From contig NZ_JAIZEO010000001.1 of NCBI RefSeq assembly GCF_024189315.1, positions 434,001 to 498,000 on the forward strand: a stretch of DNA of 64,000 nt. The letters are read 5' to 3'. This stretch comes from Halobacillus sp. A5. GTDB lineage: Bacteria; Bacillota; Bacilli; Bacillales; Halobacillaceae. The notes beneath the pieces are model-generated. The model was not told where the DNA came from, ran no database searches, and was given only the letters and a program-made list of their open reading frames with translations. Below, piece by piece: positions 24,958 through 34,094 of this stretch (position 1 is its first letter; every line of letters starts with the position of its first letter). The position numbers and the translations under genes are program-made.

Positions 24958-26259
24958 ATGAGAATGGTAGACGTGATTGTAAAAAAAAGAGACGGCGGCG
25001 AACTTACAAAGAAAGAGATTGAGTTTTTCGTTGAGGGGTATACAAAAGGTGATATTCCTGATTATCAAGCTTCTGCGTTAACTATGGCGATTTATTTTAA
25101 AGGGATGACTCAGGAAGAAACAGCCAACCTGACGCAGGCTATGGTGAGCTCTGGAGAGACAATCGACTTATCAGCTATTCATGGTCATATCGTAGATAAA
25201 CATTCTACTGGGGGAGTAGGAGATAAAGTGACGTTTATCGTCGGTCCACTAGTAGCTTCCGCCGGTGTTCCCGTTGCCAAAATGTCTGGAAGAGGCTTAG
25301 GCCACACGGGGGGAACCCTGGATAAGCTAGAGGCGGTAGAAGGTTTAAAAATAGAAATGACAAAAGATGAATTTATTAAGAATGTCAATAAGCATAAGTT
25401 AGCTGTTGCCGGGCAGACGGGTAATTTAGCTCCGGCGGACAAAAAACTGTATGCTTTGCGGGATGTTACGGGGACAGTGAATTCACTACCTTTAATTGCC
25501 GGTTCGATTATGAGTAAGAAGCTGGCTTCCGGTGCAGACAGCATTGTACTGGACGTGAAAACGGGAAGTGGAGCTTTTATGAAAACGTTAGAAGATTCAG
25601 AAGCTCTGGCTCGTGAGATGGTCAATATCGGTAATAACCTTGGACGAAATACTGTTGCAGTTATAAGTGATATGAATCAGCCGCTTGGTTTTGAAGTAGG
25701 AAACGCAAATGAGATAAGAGAAGCTGCTGAAATCCTGCAAGGTAAAAAAGTAATGGATCTGCGTGAACTCTCATTAGAGATCGCTTCACATATGACTGTT
25801 TTAGCTGAGGCATTTACCAGCTATGAAGAAGCGTATGAATCTTTAGAGAAAAACATTGATAATGGAAAGGCGTTTGAAGCCTTCCGTACTTTTATTGAAG
25901 CTCAGCATGGCAGCACTGAAATGATTGATGATTTAAGTTTGTTGCCTAAAGCTTCTTATGATATCGAAGTCAAAGCAGAAAAAGATGGGTATATAAAAGC
26001 AATTGACGCAGAATCGATAGGAGTGGCCGCTATGTACCTTGGAGCAGGCAGAGCGACGAAAGATGATGTGATTAACCACGGAGTAGGCATCACGCTGAAC
26101 AAAAAAATCGGTGATCAAGTCAAAGAGGGAGAGCAGCTGGTTATTCTGCACAGTGATTACAAAGAAGCAGAAGATTCAGTGCAGAAAGTTAAAGAAGCCT
26201 ATCAAATTACGGATGAAATAGTGAAAGCTCCAACCCTTGTTCATAAAGTAATTAAATAA
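24958..26259 (+). CDS. pdp: Pyrimidine-nucleoside phosphorylase
   Basis: This 433-residue enzyme of the thymidine/pyrimidine phosphorylase family has a helical domain followed by the alpha/beta domain. Landmarks are [14 protein letters not shown] (phosphate site), [42 protein letters not shown] split over the base site, and a C-terminal barrel-hammer domain. It phosphorolyses uridine, deoxyuridine and thymidine. It is the last gene of the salvage operon; AAGGGGG precedes ATG 24958. Confidence 0.96.
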   Translation: MRMVDVIVKKRDGGELTKKEIEFFVEGYTKGDIPDYQASALTMAIYFKGMTQEETANLTQAMVSSGETIDLSAIHGHIVDKHSTGGVGDKVTFIVGPLVASAGVPVAKMSGRGLGHTGGTLDKLEAVEGLKIEMTKDEFIKNVNKHKLAVAGQTGNLAPADKKLYALRDVTGTVNSLPLIAGSIMSKKLASGADSIVLDVKTGSGAFMKTLEDSEALAREMVNIGNNLGRNTVAVISDMNQPLGFEVGNANEIREAAEILQGKKVMDLRELSLEIASHMTVLAEAFTSYEEAYESLEKNIDNGKAFEAFRTFIEAQHGSTEMIDDLSLLPKASYDIEVKAEKDGYIKAIDAESIGVAAMYLGAGRATKDDVINHGVGITLNKKIGDQVKEGEQLVILHSDYKEAEDSVQKVKEAYQITDEIVKAPTLVHKVIK

Positions 26260-26289
26260 ACTGTAAACAAACTTTATAACGACTGTATG

Positions 26290-26333
26290 AAATCGAGTAT
26301 GAAATCGCAAAGATTTTTACTCGATTTTTTTGT
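26290..26333 (+). terminator. Terminator after pdp
   Basis: Stem AAATCGAGTA / ACTCGATTT around a long loop, followed by seven T. From here to about 26625 I see no gene; only an inverted repeat ACGGAAC/GTTCCGT (26435-26456) stands out. Confidence 0.7.
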
Positions 26334-26631
26334 CTGTAAGTTGATTCGACTGTTATACCTTTTTAAAGTGAGATAATAATTATTCCCCCGCTCTAAGAAA
26401 ATGCAGAAAATCCCACATTCGCTTCCTCTTTAAGACGGAACTGATGACTGTTCCGTTCTCAAATAGCAAGGCTGTAGAGTTAGTTACATAAAGTAAAATT
26501 TATGAACTTTTTTGTGCCATTCCTGGGCTTATGAACTCTTCCAAAAGTTATTTAGTTTGTGATTTTAGAAAATGCCGCAAAAACAAAACCACTTACTTGA
26601 AAGGGTATCCAATTAGTTCTGAAACTTTAAA

Positions 26632-26659
26632 GTATAGAACCTGTACTTAAGGGGAAAAT
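26632..26659 (+). promoter_or_regulatory. Possible sigma-F promoter of dacF
   Basis: GTATA (26632-26636) and GGGGAAAAT (26651-26659) fit the forespore sigma-F pattern (GYATA, GGNNANNHT) with a 14-bp spacer, one short of the usual. It lies 31 bp before the dacF start; B. subtilis dacF is sigma-F dependent. Confidence 0.5.
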
Positions 26660-26690
26660 AGGAGCACTTAAAGTTGCAGGAGGTATCATT

Positions 26691-27863
26691 ATGCATAGGT
26701 TTATATGCCTACTATTAACCCTTAGTATTTCAGCATCTCTGTTTTACCCGACATATACGAAAGCAGAAGATCATAACAATTCCATTGCAGATAGTGCTCC
26801 ATCAGCTATATTAATGGAAAAAAACAGTGGAATGACTTTGTTTAAAAAAGAGGCTGATAAGAAGCTCCCTCCAGCCAGTATGACAAAAGTTATGACTTTA
26901 CTGCTCATTATGGAAGAACTTAAGAAAGGCAGCCTGACCCTGGATGAAACCGTCAGGGTAAGTGAGCATGCTGCATCAATGGGCGGATCTCAAATTTTTC
27001 TTGAAGCAGGAGAGGAAATGTCAGTTGATGATTTATTAAAGGGAGTCGCCGTAGCCTCAGGGAATGATGCTAGTGTAGCTTTGGCAGAGAGAATATCAGG
27101 AAGTGAAGAAGAGTTCGTCAAATTGATGAATAATAAAGCCAAGCAATTAGGGTTAAAAAATACCCATTTTGAAAACCCGACAGGACTGCCGGCAGACAAT
27201 CATTACAGCACTGCCCACGATATGGCTGTTATGGCAAGAGAATTACTATTGCATGAAGATATTACAAAATATACAACGATTTACGAGGATTATTTAAGAA
27301 AAGGGAAAGACAATGAATTCTGGCTAGTGAACACAAACAAACTCATTAAATCGTATCCGGGGATGGATGGATTAAAGACGGGATTTACAGAAAAGGCGAA
27401 ATACTGTCTGACAGCCACTGCTAAAAAAGGTGATTTACACATGATCGCTGTGGTCATGGGGGCTGAGAAACCAAAAGAGCGGAACGAAGCTGTCACCAGT
27501 TTACTGGATTTTGGTTTTGGACAATATGAAGGTCAGCTGCTGCATTCAAAAGACGATGTCATTGATGATATGAGTAATCCTAGAGGAACGCCTCACGTGC
27601 TTCCGCTGAAACCTGAGAAGGACGTAGTCGTTCTGAAACGAAAGAACGAACCTAAAGCTAAGTATACAACGGCTGTGACATTAAACGATGCAGTTGATCT
27701 CCCCATTAGGAAAGGTGATCACCTTGGATGGCTGACCGTTAACAACGGTAAGGAAGAAGTATCTAAAGTAAGACTTGAAGCCTCTGAACCTATGGAGAAA
27801 GCCAGTCTTCTTGAATTGTGGGAACGTTCATTTAGAAATTTAGCCGGATTTGAGAAGTTTTAG
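26691..27863 (+). CDS. dacF: D-alanyl-D-alanine carboxypeptidase DacF
   Basis: This 390-residue penicillin-binding protein of class S11 has a signal peptide (about residues 1-25, ending at YTKAEDH). The active-site motifs are SxxK in PASMTKVM, SGN in VASGNDAS and KTG in GLKTGFTEKA. A C-terminal beta-rich domain and an amphipathic tail (ELWERSFRNLAGF) anchor it to the membrane. It trims spore peptidoglycan peptides in the forespore. It lies directly upstream of spoIIAA-spoIIAB-sigF, the conserved arrangement in bacilli. The ribosome site GCAGGAGGTATCATT precedes ATG 26691. Confidence 0.94.
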   Translation: MHRFICLLLTLSISASLFYPTYTKAEDHNNSIADSAPSAILMEKNSGMTLFKKEADKKLPPASMTKVMTLLLIMEELKKGSLTLDETVRVSEHAASMGGSQIFLEAGEEMSVDDLLKGVAVASGNDASVALAERISGSEEEFVKLMNNKAKQLGLKNTHFENPTGLPADNHYSTAHDMAVMARELLLHEDITKYTTIYEDYLRKGKDNEFWLVNTNKLIKSYPGMDGLKTGFTEKAKYCLTATAKKGDLHMIAVVMGAEKPKERNEAVTSLLDFGFGQYEGQLLHSKDDVIDDMSNPRGTPHVLPLKPEKDVVVLKRKNEPKAKYTTAVTLNDAVDLPIRKGDHLGWLTVNNGKEEVSKVRLEASEPMEKASLLELWERSFRNLAGFEKF

Positions 27864-27889
27864 CGATTCGCCACTAATTTTGTTTTCAG

Positions 27890-27917
27890 GCAGGAAAGTA
27901 AGCCATTTTATTCGAAA
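27890..27917 (+). promoter_or_regulatory. Possible sigma-H promoter of spoIIAA
   Basis: GCAGGAAAG (27890-27898) fits the sigma-H -35 pattern RNAGGAWWW. After 12 bp, TTCGAAA is a weak -10 element. B. subtilis spoIIA is sigma-H dependent, so a promoter is expected here; the -10 fit is poor. Confidence 0.4.
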
Positions 27918-27954
27918 AGACTAAGTGACTCTAATTGATAAGGAGGAACTACAC

Positions 27955-28308
27955 TTGAGTCTTTCCGTAAACTTTAACGTAAAAGAATCTGTCTTACTTG
28001 TTCGACTAGAAGGAGAACTAGACCATCATGAAGCCACAAATTTAAGGGAAGAATGGCAGGCACAACTTGCTCAAAACAATGTAGGTAACGTAATTGTAAA
28101 CTTAGAGAAGCTTACTTTTATGGATAGCTCTGGTTTGGGAGTTATGCTTGGGCGTTATAAAGAAATCCAGGCTGCAGGCTGGGAGATGGTCATATGCTCT
28201 GTTACTCCGGAAGTGCGCCGTTTATTCGATCTTTCAGGTATGTTTAAAATTGTGAAACTTGCAGATAATGAAGACTTTGCATTACAGATGCTGGGGGTGG
28301 CTTCATGA
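27955..28308 (+). CDS. spoIIAA: Anti-sigma F factor antagonist SpoIIAA
   Basis: This 117-residue STAS-domain protein carries the phosphorylatable serine in FMDSSGLGVMLGRY (about residue 57). Unphosphorylated, it binds SpoIIAB and frees SigF in the forespore. The start is the TTG 27955: AAGGAGGA lies 8 bp upstream and gives the usual N-terminus MSLSVNF. The stop overlaps the next start (ATGA), so SpoIIAA and SpoIIAB are translationally coupled. Confidence 0.95.
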   Translation: MSLSVNFNVKESVLLVRLEGELDHHEATNLREEWQAQLAQNNVGNVIVNLEKLTFMDSSGLGVMLGRYKEIQAAGWEMVICSVTPEVRRLFDLSGMFKIVKLADNEDFALQMLGVAS

Positions 28309-28745
28309 AAAATTATATGAAGGTCGAATTCTCGAGTGTCAGCCAAAATGAGTCTCTTGCCCGTATTGCTGTCGCTTCATTTATTAGTCCGTTAAATCCT
28401 ACGGTCGATGAATTGACAGATATTAAAACGGTAGTTTCAGAAGCCGTGACAAATGCAATTATTCATGGTTATGAAGAAGATGCTGATCAGAAAGTGATTC
28501 TTGAATGTTCTATAAACCAGTCTCAAGTAGAAATTATTATTGAGGATTTTGGTAAGGGAATTGAGGATATTGAAGCCGCTAGAGAGCCTCTTTACACCTC
28601 TAAGCCAGAATGGGAGCGATCTGGTATGGGCTTTACCATCATGGAGAATTTCATGGATCAGGTAGATATTAAGTCCAAGGAGAATGAAGGAACAAGAATT
28701 ACTTTATCTAAGCAGTTGACTTCTACAAAGGCCATTTGTAATTAG
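28305..28745 (+). CDS. spoIIAB: Anti-sigma F factor, serine kinase SpoIIAB
   Basis: This 146-residue GHKL kinase binds and inhibits SigF and phosphorylates SpoIIAA. N-box TVVSEAVTNAIIHGY, G1 IIIEDFGKGIED and G2 ERSGMGFTIMENF are all intact. The length is the family norm. It sits between spoIIAA (4-bp overlap) and sigF (10 bp downstream). Confidence 0.96.
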   Translation: MKNYMKVEFSSVSQNESLARIAVASFISPLNPTVDELTDIKTVVSEAVTNAIIHGYEEDADQKVILECSINQSQVEIIIEDFGKGIEDIEAAREPLYTSKPEWERSGMGFTIMENFMDQVDIKSKENEGTRITLSKQLTSTKAICN

Positions 28746-28755
28746 GGCGGCCGCC

Positions 28756-29511
28756 ATGAATATTAACACAGAAACAAAAGAGGAACGTTTATCCGATAAG
28801 GAAGTGCGGGATTTAATTAAGCGAAGCCAGGAAGGCGACCAGGAAGCACGTCATTTCTTAGTAGAGAAAAACACACGCCTGGTGTGGTCAGTCGTTCAAA
28901 GATATCTGAGGCGGGGCTACGATCCTGATGATTTATATCAAATCGGCTGTATTGGGCTGTTAAAATCTGTCGATAAATTTGATTTAAGCTTTGAGGTAAA
29001 GTTTTCTACGTACGCAGTTCCTATGATTATTGGAGAAATTCAGCGATTCATCCGGGATGACGGCAGTGTAAAAGTTAGCCGGAGTCTTAAAGAAATGTAT
29101 CATAAAATCCGGGTGAAAAAGGAAGAACTGCTAAAGGAACATGGTCGTTCTCCAACGATAAATGAACTGGCAGACGCACTTGAATTGTCTCCTGAAGAGG
29201 TGATTCAAGCTGAGGATGCCGGGCGTTCTCCACAATCGATTTACGAAACGGTTTATGAAAGTGAAGGGGATCCTATCACATTAGTGGATCAAATTGCAGA
29301 AGAAGACTCGCGATGGTTCGACCACTTAACTCTACATGAGGTCATGAATACACTGGATAAAAGAGAACGGTTAATCATTTATTTAAGGTATTTTAAAGAT
29401 CAAACTCAATCGGAGGTAGCAGAAAGGATAGGAATTTCTCAAGTACAGGTCTCAAGGCTGGAAAAGAAAATATTAGAACAGATGAAGGAGTCTATGAGCG
29501 ACTCTTCATAA
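28756..29511 (+). CDS. sigF: RNA polymerase sigma-F factor
   Basis: This 251-residue sigma-70 factor is the first forespore-specific sigma. Region 2 has RLVWSVVQRYLRRGYDPDDLYQIGCIGLLKSVDKFD (split here as two motifs, 2.1 and 2.2-2.4), region 3 LKEMYHKIRVKKEEL, and region 4 the HTH EVAERIGISQVQVSRLEKK. The sequence before the ATG is an unusually GC-rich GGGCGGCCGCC, with only a weak AGGG ribosome site. That may keep SigF translation tied to that of spoIIAB upstream. Confidence 0.96.
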   Translation: MNINTETKEERLSDKEVRDLIKRSQEGDQEARHFLVEKNTRLVWSVVQRYLRRGYDPDDLYQIGCIGLLKSVDKFDLSFEVKFSTYAVPMIIGEIQRFIRDDGSVKVSRSLKEMYHKIRVKKEELLKEHGRSPTINELADALELSPEEVIQAEDAGRSPQSIYETVYESEGDPITLVDQIAEEDSRWFDHLTLHEVMNTLDKRERLIIYLRYFKDQTQSEVAERIGISQVQVSRLEKKILEQMKESMSDSS

Positions 29512-29513
29512 CC

Positions 29514-29545
29514 AAAACTACGCGGAGATGCGTAGTTTTTCTTTT
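29514..29545 (+). terminator. Terminator after sigF
   Basis: Stem AACTACGC / GCGTAGTT with a six-base loop and T-rich tail. It ends the spoIIA operon before the separately promoted spoVA operon. Confidence 0.85.
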
Positions 29546-29574
29546 GTATGAAATTGTAAATGTATCACATACTA
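29546..29574 (+). promoter_or_regulatory. Sigma-G promoter of the spoVA operon
   Basis: GTATG (29546-29550) and CATACTA (29568-29574) match the sigma-G consensus GHATR and CATNHTA fully, 17 bp apart, 31 bp before spoVAA. spoVA is sigma-G dependent in B. subtilis. Confidence 0.75.
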
Positions 29575-29605
29575 AAATTGTGCTGAAATTAAGGGAGGCG
29601 ATGTA

Positions 29606-30223
29606 ATGTCAACCCCTATTTATATTAGGATGAGACAATCCATCCGAATTCCAATTAAGCAGGAAATACGTCTATATGAAGTAGCTAAAGTCACAGGAAC
29701 CTTAATAAATAGACAGACAATAGAAAATATCATCCTCCACAGAGTTACAGAAGAGGATAAAAACATCATTGTGATTGACAGTTATTTGATTGTTGATATT
29801 TTGATGAACAGGTTTCCTGAAAGAGAGGTTGAAATCTTAGGATCTAATCAATGTGTAGTCCATATTGAACGAAAAAAGAAGATGCCTCCTTTACTAGTAG
29901 TAGGATTTATCTGGCTGCTGTTATTTGTTGGAGCTGCCATGGCTATTATGAATTTTCACTACGATGTCGCAATGGAATCTGTACAGCAGAAGCTTCATTA
30001 CATGCTGACCGGAGAAGAAGAAAAACACCCCTTATGGATACAAGTCCCTTATTCATTAGGACTTGGGCTCGGCATGATTTTATTTTTTAATCACTGGTTT
30101 TCGAAGAAGTTTAACGAAGAGCCTAATCCCATGGAAATTGAAGTATTTAAATATCAGGAGGACTTGGATCATTATGTAGCCATTCACGAAAATAAGGTGG
30201 AACAACAGGATGAGGATCATTGA
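29606..30223 (+). CDS. spoVAA: Stage V sporulation protein AA
   Basis: This 205-residue protein is the first of the SpoVA Ca-dipicolinate channel complex in the spore inner membrane. It has an N-terminal soluble part (about residues 1-92) and two membrane helices (about 96-115 and 148-168). The length matches SpoVAA of B. subtilis. GGGAGGCGATGTA precedes the start. The next gene overlaps its end by 14 bp, so the pair is translationally coupled. Confidence 0.92.
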   Translation: MSTPIYIRMRQSIRIPIKQEIRLYEVAKVTGTLINRQTIENIILHRVTEEDKNIIVIDSYLIVDILMNRFPEREVEILGSNQCVVHIERKKKMPPLLVVGFIWLLLFVGAAMAIMNFHYDVAMESVQQKLHYMLTGEEEKHPLWIQVPYSLGLGLGMILFFNHWFSKKFNEEPNPMEIEVFKYQEDLDHYVAIHENKVEQQDEDH

Positions 30224-30620
30224 GGCGTTGATTGGTCTGGCATCAGGTATCGCAGTGGGTACAGGTTTCGTAGCCTTTATTACTGTTTTAGGGATTGTGC
30301 CCAGGTTGATGCAGCTGAGCCATACAGAATCAAAAATCATTTATTATGAAGCCGCTATCATATTAGGAGTGTTTGCTGGTATTTATTTATCTTTTGGTAA
30401 CCATACCATGAGTGTCCCTGTAATTGGTTTAGTTCTGTGGGGTGTGCTTCATGGAATGTTTGTAGGCATGCTGGCTGCTGCATTAACTGAAGTATTAAAC
30501 GTATTTCCATTGCTGTTTAAGAGAATAGGTATTGAAAGTTATTTGTTTACGCTGCTCATGGCACTTTCATTAGGAAAAATCGCTGGTTCTCTATTTCAAT
30601 GGGTGCTGTTTGTTAAATAA
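30210..30620 (+). CDS. spoVAB: Stage V sporulation protein AB
   Basis: This 136-residue, almost wholly hydrophobic protein has four predicted membrane helices (about residues 2-25, 45-60, 67-92 and 110-134). It matches SpoVAB in size and place, between spoVAA and spoVAC, and would belong to the inner-membrane channel for dipicolinate. Confidence 0.92.
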   Translation: MRIIEALIGLASGIAVGTGFVAFITVLGIVPRLMQLSHTESKIIYYEAAIILGVFAGIYLSFGNHTMSVPVIGLVLWGVLHGMFVGMLAAALTEVLNVFPLLFKRIGIESYLFTLLMALSLGKIAGSLFQWVLFVK

Positions 30621-30635
30621 AAGGAGAGTATAAAT

Positions 30636-31088
30636 ATGCCTGGGTTTAATGCGAAAGATTATAAAAAAACGAGCAAAAATTACCAGCCTAAACCACCATA
30701 TTTTATTAATGCTTTAAAAGCCTTTATAGTCGGTGGCCTTATTTGTGTGTTAGGTGAACTTCTTTCAGAAATGTATATTCACTGGTTTGGATTTAAAGAG
30801 AAAAATGCAGGAGACCCTACGGTAGCTACGTTAATTCTTCTTTCCGCTTTAGCTACAGGGTTTGGTGTTTATGACAAGCTCGGGCAGTTTGCCGGTGCAG
30901 GGTCGGCCGTTCCTGTTACCGGGTTCGCCAATTCTATTACTTCTGCAGCTCTTGAACACAAAAGCGAAGGAATTGTTCTTGGCGTAGCAACTAATTTATT
31001 TAAACTAGCTGGTTCTGTCATCGTATTCGGCGTCGTTGCCGCTTATGTTTTAGGTATTATAAGATATACGTGGCAGGTTATTTTTTAG
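30636..31088 (+). CDS. spoVAC: Stage V sporulation protein AC
   Basis: This 150-residue protein of the SpoVAC/SpoVAEB family has four membrane helices. It carries the family segments VGGLICVLGELLSEMY, GVYDKLGQFAGAGSAVPVTGFANSI and ALEHKSEG. SpoVAC of B. subtilis behaves as a mechanosensitive channel, the likely route for dipicolinate release in germination. A paralogue (SpoVAE) lies two genes downstream. Confidence 0.95.
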   Translation: MPGFNAKDYKKTSKNYQPKPPYFINALKAFIVGGLICVLGELLSEMYIHWFGFKEKNAGDPTVATLILLSALATGFGVYDKLGQFAGAGSAVPVTGFANSITSAALEHKSEGIVLGVATNLFKLAGSVIVFGVVAAYVLGIIRYTWQVIF

Positions 31089-31099
31089 GGGGACATGTC

Positions 31100-32116
31100 G
31101 TGAGTAAAATTGGAAAACAAACATGGAGTTTTAATAAAGGCGTATATATTCAGTCCACCGGGACAGCTGTCGGTCCGCTGGAAGGACAGGGGCCGTTAAA
31201 AGATACATTCGATAAAGTGTACAGCGAATTACATTGCAATGAAGATAATTGGGAGTTAGCCGAACGCCGGCTAATGCTTGACGCAGTCTATCAGTGTCTG
31301 CAGAAAGCAGGAATTGACCAGAAGGACATTGATTTGTTTCTTGCAGGTGACCTTCTTAACCAAAACGTTACAGGGAATTACGTTGCCCGCCAATTAGGAA
31401 TACCGCTTATCGGCATGTTTGGCGCGTGTTCGACTTCAATGGAAACATTGGCAACGGGAGCAGCTTTAATAGAAAGCGGGTACGCTAAAAAAGCGATAGC
31501 AGCAGTAAGCTCACATAATGCTACTGCAGAACGGCAGTTTAGATATCCTACTGAATATGGGGGCCAGAAGCCTAAGTCGGCAACATTTACTGTTACCGGC
31601 AGCGGCGCGGCACTAATATCCAGAAAGCCTTCACCTGTTAAAGTGGAAGCAGCTACTATTGGAAAAGTGATGGACTATGGAATAACAGATCCTTTTGATA
31701 TGGGATCAGCTATGGCACCAGCAGCATGGCATACAATTAAGACCCACCTCGAAGATATGGGGAGGGTTCCTGATGATTATGACTTAATCGTGACGGGAGA
31801 CCTCTCTGCCGTAGGCACTCCAATATTAAAAGATATGTTGAAGGATGATGGCTTCCACATTGGAGAAGTACACAAAGACTGCGGCTTGCTTATTTACCAT
31901 AGTGAACAGCCTGTATTCAGCGGCGGCAGCGGTTGTGCCTGCTCGGCTGTTGTAACGTATGGTAAATTGATCAACAGTATTAAAGTTGGTACTTATAAAA
32001 GAATACTTGTCGTTGCTACCGGCGCTCTCATGAGTCCTATGATGCTTCAGCAGAAAGAGTCCATACCAGGGATTGCTCATGCTGTCGTATTAGCGAAAGG
32101 AGAGGAAATGGAATGA
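31100..32116 (+). CDS. spoVAD: Stage V sporulation protein AD
   Basis: This 338-residue thiolase-fold protein binds dipicolinic acid directly. It has [18 protein letters not shown] and the [12 protein letters not shown] and [11 protein letters not shown] segments of SpoVAD. I place the start at GTG 31100, after AGGGGGACAT. An upstream in-frame start at 31070 would overlap spoVAC. The stop overlaps the spoVAE start (ATGA), showing tight coupling. Confidence 0.95.
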   Translation: MSKIGKQTWSFNKGVYIQSTGTAVGPLEGQGPLKDTFDKVYSELHCNEDNWELAERRLMLDAVYQCLQKAGIDQKDIDLFLAGDLLNQNVTGNYVARQLGIPLIGMFGACSTSMETLATGAALIESGYAKKAIAAVSSHNATAERQFRYPTEYGGQKPKSATFTVTGSGAALISRKPSPVKVEAATIGKVMDYGITDPFDMGSAMAPAAWHTIKTHLEDMGRVPDDYDLIVTGDLSAVGTPILKDMLKDDGFHIGEVHKDCGLLIYHSEQPVFSGGSGCACSAVVTYGKLINSIKVGTYKRILVVATGALMSPMMLQQKESIPGIAHAVVLAKGEEME

Positions 32117-32463
32117 GCTTTTTGTGGGCATTTGTTGTAGGCGGGTCTATCTGTGTGGTTGGTCAGCTGTTGTTAGATATTGCTAAATTGACTCCTGCTC
32201 ATGTAATGTCATCCTTTGTTGTAGCCGGAGCTGTACTTGATGCATTTGATTTATATGACAAACTCGTTGAATTTGCAGGTGCGGGTGCTACCGTTCCGAT
32301 CACCAGCTTTGGTCATTCACTTTTGCACGGAGCTATGGAACAGGCAGATGAACATGGTTTTATCGGAATTGCGATTGGCATTTTTGAGCTAACGTCTGCA
32401 GGTATTGCTTCAGCCATTTTATTTGGATTTATAGTTGCTGTTATTTTTAAACCTAAAGGGTAA
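32113..32463 (+). CDS. spoVAE: Stage V sporulation protein AE (SpoVAEB type)
   Basis: This 116-residue membrane protein is paralogous to SpoVAC: it shares [12 protein letters not shown] and [25 protein letters not shown] and has three to four membrane helices. It is the SpoVAEB type. The separate SpoVAEA gene of B. subtilis, expected between this gene and spoVAF, is absent here. Confidence 0.93.
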   Translation: MSFLWAFVVGGSICVVGQLLLDIAKLTPAHVMSSFVVAGAVLDAFDLYDKLVEFAGAGATVPITSFGHSLLHGAMEQADEHGFIGIAIGIFELTSAGIASAILFGFIVAVIFKPKG

Positions 32464-32486
32464 TTTATAAGAAAGGAGACTATACC

Positions 32487-33953
32487 ATGCCTCAGGAAAC
32501 GAAAACGCCGATTGTAATGAAAATAGATCAGAATCGATCCATTATGTATGAAAGGTTAGGCATTGGTAAATCCTTTGACGTCGGGTGTCGAACTTTGAAT
32601 ATACTTGGACATGAAGTCGACCTCTATTATGTTAATGGTTTGTGTGAATCCCCTGTCATTGTGAATTTATTAAGGCAATTGTTTCAGTTAAATGAAGGTA
32701 CTCGTGATAAAAAGTCTGCTTTTAAACATATATATAATGACCTTGCTCATCAACAGGTAGAATTAGAAGATACGATAGAAAAATGTCTTACCCAAGTACT
32801 CTCGGGATTAATTGCAATTTTCGTTGAAGGGGAAGCTGAAGCCATTATTGTTGATGTGCGTGCTTACCCGGGCCGCACACCAGAAGAGCCGGATACTGAA
32901 AAGGTCGTACGGGGTTCCCGTGACGGGTACACAGAAAATATTATAGAAAACACAGCGCTTACCCGCCGCCGGATACGTGATGACCGTTTAAGAAATGAAT
33001 TAATACAAGTAGGTCAGCGGTCTAAGACAGATATTTGTATCTCTTATATTGAGGATGTTGCTGACCCAGGGCTTATTAAGCTCATTAAAGCCGAACTAAA
33101 TAAGATCGAAATTGATGGCTTATCAATGGCGGACAAATCAGTAGAAGAGTTCTTAGTAAAGCAGGGGGGCAATCCATTTCCTTTAGTCAGGTATACCGAG
33201 CGTCCAGATATTGCATCTGCACATTTATTAGAAGGACATGTTCTGATAATGGTAGATACGTCTCCCAGTATGATAATCACACCTACAACTTATTTCCACC
33301 ATGTGCAGCATGCTGAAGAATACAGACAGTCTCCTGTTATAGGATCGTTTATAAGATGGGTGCGGTTTTTTGGATTATTTTCATCCGTTTTTCTTCTACC
33401 CTTGTGGATGCTTTTTGTTATTCAACCCGACCTACTCCCGGAATCCTTAGACTTTATAGGTCCAAATGAAGAAAGTACTCTGCCTATTATTGTTCAGCTC
33501 CTTATTGCTGATTTGGGTATAGAAATGCTGAGGATTGCATCTATTCATACTCCTACACCGCTTTCAACGGCGATGGGGTTAATTGCTGCTGTATTAATTG
33601 GACAAATTGCAATTGATGTAGGGCTGTTTGTTCCTGAAGTCATTTTATACGTGGCTGTGAGTGCTATTGGTTCTTATGCAACCCCTAGCTATGAGCTTTC
33701 TATTTCAAATAAAATATCCCGCCTGCTCATATTAGTTTTGGCCGCTATATTTGGTTTAAGTGGTTTTGTTATCGGGATCACGTTATATATCCTGCTGCTT
33801 GCTCGAACGAAGTCTCTCAACACCCCATATTTATGGCCGTTTCTGCCGTTTAATGCAAAAGCTTTTATGCAGATACTTGTTAGAATGTCTGTACCTGTCG
33901 GAAAGATCCGTCCAAGCGTTGTCCATCCTCAAAATGAGCATAGACAAAGATAA
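32487..33953 (+). CDS. spoVAF: Stage V sporulation protein AF (GerA-type family)
   Basis: This 488-residue protein has an N-terminal soluble domain (about residues 1-280) and a C-terminal membrane domain (about 285-470, five or more helices). It belongs to the GerA A-subunit-like family, with TENIIENTALTRRRIRDDRL and HVLIMVDTSPSMIITPTTYF. It modulates germination and is the last gene of the spoVA operon. The length is normal and AAAGGAGAC precedes the start. Confidence 0.93.
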   Translation: MPQETKTPIVMKIDQNRSIMYERLGIGKSFDVGCRTLNILGHEVDLYYVNGLCESPVIVNLLRQLFQLNEGTRDKKSAFKHIYNDLAHQQVELEDTIEKCLTQVLSGLIAIFVEGEAEAIIVDVRAYPGRTPEEPDTEKVVRGSRDGYTENIIENTALTRRRIRDDRLRNELIQVGQRSKTDICISYIEDVADPGLIKLIKAELNKIEIDGLSMADKSVEEFLVKQGGNPFPLVRYTERPDIASAHLLEGHVLIMVDTSPSMIITPTTYFHHVQHAEEYRQSPVIGSFIRWVRFFGLFSSVFLLPLWMLFVIQPDLLPESLDFIGPNEESTLPIIVQLLIADLGIEMLRIASIHTPTPLSTAMGLIAAVLIGQIAIDVGLFVPEVILYVAVSAIGSYATPSYELSISNKISRLLILVLAAIFGLSGFVIGITLYILLLARTKSLNTPYLWPFLPFNAKAFMQILVRMSVPVGKIRPSVVHPQNEHRQR

Positions 33954-33994
33954 TTGCCCGTTTATAAAACTTGTGATAAATTAAATATAATTTT

Positions 33995-34030
33995 AAATGT
34001 TCCTTTTTCTCTGAAGGAACATTTTCTTTT
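33995..34030 (+). terminator. Terminator of the spoVA operon
   Basis: Stem AAATGTTCCTT / AAGGAACATTT with a short loop and T-rich tail. Confidence 0.85.
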
Positions 34031-34094
34031 GGATTCGTTATTATAAAGAAATATAGATATTAAATAAATGTAAAATATAGAAAGGCGGAGCAGC

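Noticed and set aside
26334-26690. A small gene in the pdp-dacF spacer
   Set aside because: No frame of useful length with a ribosome site; only a 7-bp inverted repeat and the candidate sigma-F promoter.
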